Assembly: GCA_003973375.1 (NCBI GenBank)
Contig: QNYL01000253.1
Coordinates: 1 to 12,802 of the forward strand
Source of the DNA: Flavobacteriia bacterium
Lineage (GTDB): Bacteria; Bacteroidota; Bacteroidia; Flavobacteriales; Flavobacteriaceae
Direction of reading: 5' to 3'
DNA: 12,802 bases
The notes under the pieces: model-generated
Told to the model about the DNA's origin: nothing
Database searches by the model: none
Seen by the model: only the letters and a program-made list of their open reading frames with translations
Program-made: the position numbers and the translations under genes
Shown here: piece after piece, positions 8,083-12,802 of the stretch
How positions within the stretch are numbered: position 1 is the stretch's first letter
How the letters are laid out: each line of letters opens with the position of its first letter

Positions 8083-8540
8083 GTTACTAATCAGTCTGCA
8101 ATTTAGCAATAATAGATAGGCTTTGCATCACGTTTATTTTATTTTTGATGGTAGTATCAATTACAGAACGTATTTTGGCAAAATTTTGGGCTGCTTTTAT
8201 GATTTAATTCATTGAAGTATTTTAGATTTCTTTGTAGATGTGATAAACATGATTGGTGATGTTTTGCCGGTGTATTGAGCTGGCCACGGCATGCATCATG
8301 GATCAGAGTGTTATTAGAAAACCCAAAAGGGAAATGAGTATTTATTGTTTCTTTTCCTCTATTTGTGGAGTGTGCTAAAAAGGTATGTTTCGGGGTTTGC
8401 CATGTCCAAAGCCAATTTCTTTTTCCGTTTACTTTTGCTCCTGTTTCATCCGTACCAACAACATTACTGCTTTGTACACGTTGCCGGATAATTTCATAAA
8501 CAGGATCTATCTTATCTGTAAAGCTCCGCTTTGAAAATTA
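8083..8540 (-). pseudogene. IS66-family transposase remnant, copy A
   Basis: Read on the minus strand from about 8540, the frame gives VYEIIRQRV, then VVGTDETGAKVNGKRNWLW with the first catalytic Asp of the IS66 DDE domain, then NTLIHDACRGQ with the second Asp position, TPAKHHQSCLSHLQRNLKYF, and a stop at 8157-8159. In another frame it continues QNFAKIRSVIDTTIKN to a TAG at 8087-8089, which is the usual IS66 C-terminus. The N-terminal half, the tnpA/tnpB genes and roughly 150 residues around the catalytic Glu are missing, so it is inactive. Positions 8083-8299 are repeated at 9834-10050. It abuts the terminator of the neighbouring amidotransferase-like gene. Confidence 0.85.
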
Positions 8541-8554
8541 AAAAAAACAAAATC

Positions 8555-8585
8555 AAAAAAGCAAGCTTTATGATTTTGCTTGCTT
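8555..8585 (-). terminator. Rho-independent terminator of the C26-type gene
   Basis: On the minus strand AAGCAAGC (8585-8578), an 11-nt loop and GCTTGCTT (8566-8559) form a perfect 8-bp stem, followed by further T residues. The stop codon of the gene (8568-8570) lies inside the loop, so coding sequence and terminator overlap. It also marks the edge of the IS66 copy A relic. Confidence 0.7.
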
Positions 8586-9701
8586 GTTAAACGTTTTAAC
8601 AGAGGCTATAAATAATGCCCAGAAGTCTAAATTAAACTGATAACTCTTGTTTTTTATTAAAATTTCATGTTCTGAAAGTAATTCTTTTTCGTCAGGACTA
8701 AATTTCCTCTTTTTTGAATCAGGATCATGAAGGTAGATGAATTCCGGATGAAATTGCGTGGCGATAACATTTGGGTATTTTTTATGGATGAGCATTTCGA
8801 TTACTTTTCCATCCATAGAAGTGGCTGCAACCTCTATATTTTTTCCTAAGTTTTTAACTGCCTGATGGTGACTACTTGCCACCATTGGATTAAATCCATT
8901 CTTCATCTTAAGTTTTTTTCTTACTTTTTGATTTATAATTTTAACATGATGAAAACTATGATTATCAATCTCCGCTTCCGGATATAGTAATTTGTTATAG
9001 TTTTTATGCATTTGATCCGGACTAAGATTTATTACATCTTCAACGTATTTAAGTCCGTAAATATCTGAAGGTATATCCTGATATATATCACCACCTGTGG
9101 CAACATTTAAGCTTTGCATACCCAGACAAATTCCCATTACGGGATAATTAGGCTTTTCTTCTAAAAAATTATTAAAATTATTATTTTGATTCCCTCCTAA
9201 TAAATGAAAAAGAAAACTCAGTTCAAACAGATGTCTGTTAGGCGTATTAATTCTGGTAGTAAGCTCTGTTTTTTGTCCGTAAAAAAACGGTGGGATATCC
9301 CATCCTCCAAAAAATATAATACCATCAGAATTATTAAAAACTTCTTTAAAATCATTAGTACATTCATTTTTTTTATAAATACTCTTGATATTTAAGTTTC
9401 CGTAAATTTCTTTAAATTTTATAAACTTTATATCATTTTCATCTACAAAATTTTTGGCAGCACTGTATTTTATTTCACTTTTGGTGTAAAAAACAGCAAG
9501 ATATTCAATGTTATCAGCATTAATAATATCATGGTTAGTCATATAAACAACAGATTTTAAATAAAATACATCAGGGTCAACAAGAACAATTCTTATTTTT
9601 TCTGTATTGACTTCACCAGTATAGTTTTCTGTAACTATTGGATTTGAATACGATTTTCCAATGATAAATAGTATAGAAAAGAGAAGTGCGATTTTTTTCA
9701 T
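8568..9701 (-). CDS. Exported class I glutamine amidotransferase-like (peptidase C26) protein
   Basis: A 377-residue protein with a signal peptide (residues 1-19, MKKIALLFSILFIIG then SYSNP), so periplasmic or secreted. The rest is a class I glutamine amidotransferase-like domain of the peptidase C26 type, the group of gamma-glutamyl hydrolase and PuuD. It shows DGIIFFGGWDIPPFFYG at 126-142, the nucleophile elbow GICLGMQSLNVATGGDIY with C192, ASSHHQAV at 275-282, and ATQFHPEF at 314-321 giving H318 and E320. The Cys-His-Glu triad is complete, so it should be an active gamma-glutamyl-cleaving enzyme. The substrate is unknown; folate polyglutamate, gamma-glutamyl peptides or gamma-Glu-amines are the family's usual choices. 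It has a longer N-terminal domain than PuuD, with asparagine-rich loops (171-180). It stands alone between two IS66 relics, with its own promoter motif and terminator, which suggests acquisition as a single cargo gene. Confidence 0.85.
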   Translation of the reverse strand: MKKIALLFSILFIIGKSYSNPIVTENYTGEVNTEKIRIVLVDPDVFYLKSVVYMTNHDIINADNIEYLAVFYTKSEIKYSAAKNFVDENDIKFIKFKEIYGNLNIKSIYKKNECTNDFKEVFNNSDGIIFFGGWDIPPFFYGQKTELTTRINTPNRHLFELSFLFHLLGGNQNNNFNNFLEEKPNYPVMGICLGMQSLNVATGGDIYQDIPSDIYGLKYVEDVINLSPDQMHKNYNKLLYPEAEIDNHSFHHVKIINQKVRKKLKMKNGFNPMVASSHHQAVKNLGKNIEVAATSMDGKVIEMLIHKKYPNVIATQFHPEFIYLHDPDSKKRKFSPDEKELLSEHEILIKNKSYQFNLDFWALFIASVKTFNKQAKS

Positions 9702-9735
9702 GGATGACAGGTTTTATATGAAATTACTAAAAGTT

Positions 9736-9743
9736 CAAATATA
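9736..9743 (-). promoter_or_regulatory. Candidate -7 element for the C26-type gene
   Basis: On the minus strand TATATTTG matches TAnnTTTG, 34 bp upstream of the ATG. Eighteen bases further upstream the -33 position reads GTG rather than TTG (9762-9764), so the upstream half is imperfect. Confidence 0.45.
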
Positions 9744-9833
9744 AAGATTTTTAATGAAGGTCACCAGATTTCTTTTTTCTAGTGATCTCATCGTGGACAC
9801 ATGCTTAAAATAGACATCAATACTTCAATTTCT

Positions 9834-10050
9834 GTTACTAATCAGTCTTTAATTTAGCAATAATAGATAGGCTTTGCATCACGTTCATTTTATTTTTGAT
9901 GGTAGTATCAATTACAGAACGTATTTTGGCAAAATTTTTGGCCGCTTTTATAATATAATTCATTGAGGTATTTTAGATTTCTTTGTAGATATGATAAACA
10001 TGATTGATGATGTTTTGCAGGTGTATTGAGCCGGGCACGCCATGCATCAT
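9834..10050 (-). pseudogene. IS66-family transposase remnant, copy B
   Basis: This is the shorter second copy of the repeat found at 8083-8299. On the minus strand it reads HDAWRARLNTPAKHHQSCLS, then RNLKYLNEL, a frame change, and FAKIRSVIDTTIKN ending IIAKLKTD and a TAG at 9838-9840. It carries the same internal deletion as copy A. It keeps the Trp of the HDxW motif that copy A has lost, so neither copy is simply a decayed form of the other. Its right edge is 7 bp beyond the serpin stop codon. The rest of the 9702-10057 gap holds only the promoter motif of the C26-type gene. Confidence 0.8.
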
Positions 10051-10057
10051 ATTTTTA

Positions 10058-11287
10058 TTATCTGGGATCGTACACTTGCCCTATGAAAAGGATAGCTTCC
10101 GTATCTTTCTCCTGTATCAGGAACAGGAAAGGCCTGTCTACAACAAATGAAACAGATTCTTCTGGCCCCACACTGGTTACACCTACCGTAACACTGGTTA
10201 CGGCTGCCGCTTCCGTGCCCTCCTCGTTCACCTCAACAAAGGTTTTATGTTGTACTTTGGAGATGGTGAGGTTAGAAGGATCCCCTATTCCCGAGAGGTT
10301 GGCATGATCGGTGAATGCCGTTTTTATTCCAAGTTGTTGCAGCGGGTAATTGAGCCTCAAGTCGCACTCAAAAGTGAATTTCGGCAATTTCAAATTGACT
10401 TCTGCTTCCATAGCCGAATTAACGTGGGATGAAAGATCGCTTTCGTTAAGGTCGGCAACAAAATCTTTCAGTGTAACATCTTCATCGGGCAGCAGCACTA
10501 TCATCCTGAAGTGGCCATTGCCGTAAGGCAACGCAACACCACTGCAAGCATTTGCCTCAAAATACTCCAAATGCTCATTTTGACTCATCATCTTTACATC
10601 TGCCCTATGGCCATCGGCATACAGGAATGGCTCATCAGATGTGTCCTCTTTTTTAAACTGATATTTCCATTTACCTTTAAAATAAACTGCATTGATCAGA
10701 AACATCACATCGTCAGGATTGATCTCTTGTACGACCTCTGTTATCTTATCTTTAGTTTTTTTCTTCACCCAACCGTTGATCGCCTTTTTACTGCCTTCGC
10801 TATCATCAAAGTCCAAACCTTTCACCTCCGCATCGTAATACTTTTTGTTTATACCAACAAACTCATTTTTTACCCGGAAAGTATTCCTATACCAAATGGA
10901 GTTGGCAATATCCATCTCCACCATGTTATCAGCAGAGAGCAGCGCATCGCGAATAGTTTTGTTTGATGTGTTTAAGTCTTCATCTTTATCAACAGAAAAT
11001 CCCATCACCTCTGTCATCTCATCACGGGTTGTTCCCCTCGCTCCGTTCCACGTCATCCCGAGTGCCTGCGATACACTCAGTGATGATATCATCAGATTCT
11101 TCCCCTCCTCTACCGAGGCGACTTGCCTAAACAGATTAATGCCAAAATCATTTGAGCTGTATACTATCTCCTGTGATTTCAGGTCAAGCTTTATGGATAT
11201 GTATTCCTGAGGCACCTCCTGCGATTCTGTACAGGAATAAAAATTTACCATTAAAACAAAAAGCAGGATCAATTTTGCTGTTTTCAT
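10058..11287 (-). CDS. Serpin-family protease inhibitor, lipoprotein
   Basis: A 409-residue serpin, usual in length for the family plus a short leader. Residues 1-18 are a lipoprotein signal ending in FYSC (C19), so it is probably anchored to the inner face of the outer membrane or shown at the surface. Serpin landmarks are NLMISSLSVSQALGMTWNGA (64-83), INAVYFKGKW (198-207), the gate/breach strand ISKVQHKTFVEVNEEGTEAAA (342-362) and FLFLIQ..ILFIGQVYDP at the end. The hinge EEGTEAAA (355-362) has the small residues needed for loop insertion, so it should be inhibitory. Counting from the hinge as in alpha-1-antitrypsin puts P1-P1' at T371-S372, which would suit elastase- or subtilisin-like proteases; this is inference. 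It follows the small lipoprotein gene by 12 bp and shares its promoter. An IS66 relic starts 7 bp past the stop, and I see no terminator of its own. Confidence 0.93.
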   Translation of the reverse strand: MKTAKLILLFVLMVNFYSCTESQEVPQEYISIKLDLKSQEIVYSSNDFGINLFRQVASVEEGKNLMISSLSVSQALGMTWNGARGTTRDEMTEVMGFSVDKDEDLNTSNKTIRDALLSADNMVEMDIANSIWYRNTFRVKNEFVGINKKYYDAEVKGLDFDDSEGSKKAINGWVKKKTKDKITEVVQEINPDDVMFLINAVYFKGKWKYQFKKEDTSDEPFLYADGHRADVKMMSQNEHLEYFEANACSGVALPYGNGHFRMIVLLPDEDVTLKDFVADLNESDLSSHVNSAMEAEVNLKLPKFTFECDLRLNYPLQQLGIKTAFTDHANLSGIGDPSNLTISKVQHKTFVEVNEEGTEAAAVTSVTVGVTSVGPEESVSFVVDRPFLFLIQEKDTEAILFIGQVYDPR

Positions 11288-11299
11288 ATCACAATATTA

Positions 11300-11677
11300 T
11301 TATTCAAGTATAAACTTTTGTGTTCTTTTATAATTGATCTTTTCTTTGGGAAAGCCAAAACAGAATTCATTTGAGAAATCTATTGTCAGGTCATCACCTT
11401 GAAGTTCAAATTCATGTTTTGTCTTTTTCACAAATATCATCATCTTACCACTGTACCCTATAAGCAGAGAGTTGCCTTCTACCGAGTAGTCGTAATGATC
11501 GTAATGCATACTTTCATTAGAGTGATAAAAGTTGCTATCATCAACAATATAAAGAGTATCGGGAATATTCTCAGCTATCCATTCTCCATTTAAATCCTCC
11601 GGAATGACAGTTTCCACACATCCTGAAAAAACAAACATGATAACAACAACCCCAAAAACAGACAAAAACTTCAGCAT
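11300..11677 (-). CDS. Small lipoprotein, possibly lipocalin-like, upstream of the serpin
   Basis: A 125-residue protein I do not recognise with certainty. I chose the ATG at 11677 because it begins a clean lipoprotein signal: MLKFLSVFGV, a hydrophobic core, then VFSGC with C20. The frame is open upstream to 11773, but that longer start would bury the signal and would overlap the promoter and terminator there. The mature part begins NGEWIAENIPDTLYIVDDSN and alternates short strands (YDYSVEGNSLLIGY, FELQGDDLTIDF), the pattern of small lipocalin-like beta-barrel lipoproteins common in Bacteroidota. That fold is a guess. It is 12 bp upstream of the serpin and driven by the promoter at 11705-11735, so it could act with the serpin at the envelope. 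Confidence 0.7.
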   Translation of the reverse strand: MLKFLSVFGVVVIMFVFSGCVETVIPEDLNGEWIAENIPDTLYIVDDSNFYHSNESMHYDHYDYSVEGNSLLIGYSGKMMIFVKKTKHEFELQGDDLTIDFSNEFCFGFPKEKINYKRTQKFILE

Positions 11678-11704
11678 ACTCAGACAATCATTTCTTACAT
11701 GACG

Positions 11705-11736
11705 CAAAAATATGTTTATGGTTGCGTAACAGCAAA
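11705..11736 (-). promoter_or_regulatory. Bacteroidota-type promoter for the lipoprotein-serpin operon
   Basis: On the minus strand TTTG (11736-11733), a 20-bp spacer and TATTTTTG (11712-11705) match the phylum consensus of a -33 TTTG/TTG and a -7 TAnnTTTG at the preferred spacing. The start codon at 11677 follows 27 bp after the -7 box. The -33 box is the T-tract of the terminator belonging to the gene upstream. Confidence 0.65.
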
Positions 11737-11765
11737 AAGGGGCGGCCAAAACAGCCAACCCCTTT
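11734..11765 (-). terminator. Rho-independent terminator after the frameshifted lipoprotein gene
   Basis: Minus strand: AAAGGGG (11765-11759) pairs with CCCCTTT (11742-11736), and GGC (11756-11754) with GCC (11746-11744) above a small asymmetric bulge, then comes a run of T. It sits 28 bp after the stop at 11794 and separates that gene from the serpin operon. Confidence 0.75.
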
Positions 11766-11793
11766 CCAAACAAAAACCGGATAAAAACAATTA

Positions 11794-12297
11794 TTAAAAA
11801 CTATATCGAATAAACATTTCCATATCAAGGTCAACACTGCCCGACATGCCTTCGTTAAAGAATGTCTCACCTGAAAGTGTCATCTCAATGTCCGTCTCAT
11901 CAGTACCAGCTGTAATGTTGTTCAGTTTGTTCATCAACTCCATCCTGCCTTCCTCCGACAATATCTTCACCAGTGGTACGATCGTCACCTTATTCTCAAG
12001 CGCCACAAAAGCATCCTCGTTTAAAAGTGAAACCTCATTACCGTCCGCCATCATCGAAAGATTGAGCCTTGCAATATCTGCCTGGTTGCTGTTATTTATC
12101 TTTACCTCGATCCAGATATCATTCAGATTCACATTCACATTACCGTTGAAATCTGCATCCTCGGCAACATTTTTAATATTCTCAGACTTCAAAGCATCAA
12201 CTACCTCAAATTCAGGATTGACAACATCAAACTCCACACTCTCTTTTAACGAAGGAGTGATAAGTGTCTCTTCCTGATCACAGGCCACCAAACTCAT
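11794..12297 (-). CDS. Unrecognised lipoprotein with its signal peptide out of frame
   Basis: The open frame gives 167 residues starting MSLVACDQEE, which I do not recognise. The mature part looks beta-rich with many Asn/Asp (NGNVNVNLNDIWIEVKINNS, DIEMTLSGETFF, GSVDLDMEMFIRYSF), consistent with an outer-membrane or periplasmic lipoprotein. SLVAC is a lipobox, but the frame starts only five residues before the cysteine and so lacks the basic and hydrophobic regions of a signal peptide. Those regions lie just upstream in another frame (see 12298-12329). As written the product would not be exported. The body shows no other damage, so a recent one-base deletion or a sequencing error in the GGG at 12298-12300 is likely. 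Its own terminator follows at 11734-11765. Confidence 0.65.
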   Translation of the reverse strand: MSLVACDQEETLITPSLKESVEFDVVNPEFEVVDALKSENIKNVAEDADFNGNVNVNLNDIWIEVKINNSNQADIARLNLSMMADGNEVSLLNEDAFVALENKVTIVPLVKILSEEGRMELMNKLNNITAGTDETDIEMTLSGETFFNEGMSGSVDLDMEMFIRYSF

Positions 12298-12329
12298 CCC
12301 GATAACAATGCAATAATCAACTTTTTCAT
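12298..12329 (-). other. Detached signal-peptide start of the 11794-12297 lipoprotein
   Basis: From the ATG at 12329 the minus strand reads MKKLIIALLSG and then TGA (12296-12294). The next frame picks up at MSLVAC. One extra G in the GGG at 12298-12300 would join them as MKKLIIALLSGMSLVAC, a textbook lipoprotein signal. The intended start codon is therefore most likely 12329-12327. Confidence 0.7.
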
Positions 12330-12473
12330 AACAGTAATATTTTCCAAAAAAAAACTATTTGATCATTTTTTCTATTTATTGTTATGCCAACTTTCATGGG
12401 ATGTTTTTCTAAAAAAATATAACTTTTATTAATCCTTTTCTAATGTATATCCAAGATCTGTCAAACAAGTATG

Positions 12474-12497
12474 TTAACAACGCTACAATCTTGTTAA
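12474..12497. promoter_or_regulatory. Inverted repeat, possible operator
   Basis: TTAACAA (12474-12480) and TTGTTAA (12491-12497) form a perfect 7-bp dyad with a 10-bp spacer. The centres are about 1.6 helical turns apart, and the site lies 34 bp upstream of the TATATTTG motif. It could be a regulator site; it is not followed by T residues, so it is not a terminator. Confidence 0.3.
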
Positions 12498-12530
12498 TAG
12501 CAAAGGCTTTTTCCTGAAAATATAATTAAC

Positions 12531-12538
12531 TATATTTG
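12531..12538 (+). promoter_or_regulatory. Candidate -7 element for the right-end gene
   Basis: TATATTTG matches TAnnTTTG on the plus strand, about 97 bp before the ATG at 12635. No TTG lies at the proper distance upstream. Confidence 0.35.
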
Positions 12539-12634
12539 AAAGTGATTAGTAACACGCCTTATTATATACTATGCTTGATAGATATTTTATATTAGAGGAG
12601 ACCTATTCTGAAATGTTGACTTAACTATGTGCTA

Positions 12635-12802
12635 ATGGAAATTATGAAAATTTCAAATAAAAATCCTACAAAACATATTTTTGTCGGATTGATGAATTAC
12701 CGTGTCGATTATGAACATAATCCAGAAAGAAATTATGGTTATGGATATTTTGAACTGGATGATCATTTAGTTGGCAGACTCAATAATTTTCATGATGATT
12801 GG
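12635..12802 (+). CDS. Partial unrecognised protein, cut by the window edge
   Basis: The frame is open for 56 codons from the ATG at 12635 to the end of the window, with an in-frame stop upstream at 12617-12619. The visible residues begin MEIMKISNKNPTKHIFVGLM and continue with an aromatic, acidic stretch (NYGYGYFELDD). There is no signal peptide, so a cytoplasmic protein is likely. A second possible start is the Met at codon 4. I do not recognise a family from so short a piece. It is divergent from the lipoprotein gene. Confidence 0.5.
   Translation, partial: MEIMKISNKNPTKHIFVGLMNYRVDYEHNPERNYGYGYFELDDHLVGRLNNFHDDW

Larger units (their letters stand above)
8083..10050. mobile_element. Composite-like IS66 relic flanking an exported C26-type gene
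   Basis: Two IS66 fragments in the same orientation bracket a single gene that is visibly more AT-rich than the galactose genes to its left and the serpin to its right. The shared repeat is 217 bp with about 14 mismatches by eye and no gaps, so the copies are exactly 1751 bp apart. Whether the segment ever moved as a unit is inference. No intact transposase, terminal inverted repeats or target duplication are visible, so gene capture between two independent relic insertions is equally possible. Confidence 0.35.
12330..12634. other. Non-coding gap between divergent genes
   Basis: About 305 bp, very AT-rich, with no credible gene. It holds the dyad at 12474-12497 and the -7 motif at 12531-12538, and a purine run GAGGAGA (12594-12600) that precedes only a three-codon frame. 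No clean minus-strand promoter for the lipoprotein was found, although poly-A/T runs lie upstream of it. Confidence 0.6.

Noticed and set aside
8083..10050. CRISPR array or phage attachment sites as the explanation of the direct repeats
   Set aside because: There are only two long copies, and they translate as IS66 transposase; there are no short regular repeats or integrase gene.
10026..11210. Several plus-strand open frames opposite the serpin
   Set aside because: They are shadows of the serpin coding strand, with no motifs and no start signals.
11678..11773. A longer start for the small lipoprotein
   Set aside because: It would place a good lipoprotein signal inside the protein and run through a convincing promoter and terminator.

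Overview
The window looks like chromosomal DNA of a member of the Bacteroidota. It is AT-rich, several genes are preceded by the phylum's -7 promoter motif (TAnnTTTG), Shine-Dalgarno sequences are weak or absent, many proteins are exported or are lipoproteins, and the insertion-sequence relics and intergenic repeat resemble ones I know from this phylum. Genus cannot be settled by eye; dependence on Na+-coupled transport would fit a marine or saline lineage, but that is inference.

Layout. (1) 136-1451, minus strand: an exported SGNH/GDSL hydrolase followed 5 bp later by a class I SAM methyltransferase. (2) 1452-1831: a non-coding gap with a perfect hairpin and a CAAAG-rich repeat that I read as a dispersed intergenic element. 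(3) 1832-4051, plus: a full-length bacterial member of the cation-chloride cotransporter (SLC12/CCC) family, including the C-terminal cytosolic domain. (4) 4132-8017, plus: a galactose uptake and entry cassette, galM - galK - Na+/galactose symporter. The symporter closely resembles vSGLT of Vibrio and keeps the residues known to bind galactose and Na+. galM and galK overlap by ATGA. galT and galE are not in the window. (5) 8083-10050: two degenerate IS66 transposase fragments in direct orientation that share a 217-bp repeat. They flank an exported class I glutamine-amidotransferase-like (peptidase C26) gene with its own promoter motif and terminator. (6) 10058-12329, minus: a serpin lipoprotein and a small lipoprotein sharing a good promoter, preceded by another lipoprotein gene whose signal peptide is cut by a one-base frameshift. 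(7) 12339-12634: a non-coding gap with a dyad and a promoter motif, then the start of an unrecognised plus-strand gene that runs off the window.

How the genes fit together. The symporter would import galactose, GalM would convert the beta to the alpha anomer, and GalK would phosphorylate it; the Leloir steps after that must be encoded elsewhere. The CCC transporter is an ion transporter with no evident link to galactose beyond adjacency. The serpin/lipoprotein block is a surface or periplasmic protease-inhibitor unit. I did not find a clearly new defence or mobile system. The least routine parts are the IS66-flanked exported amidotransferase-like gene with two identically deleted transposase relics, the NKCC-like ion-site pattern in the CCC transporter, and the frameshifted lipoprotein.
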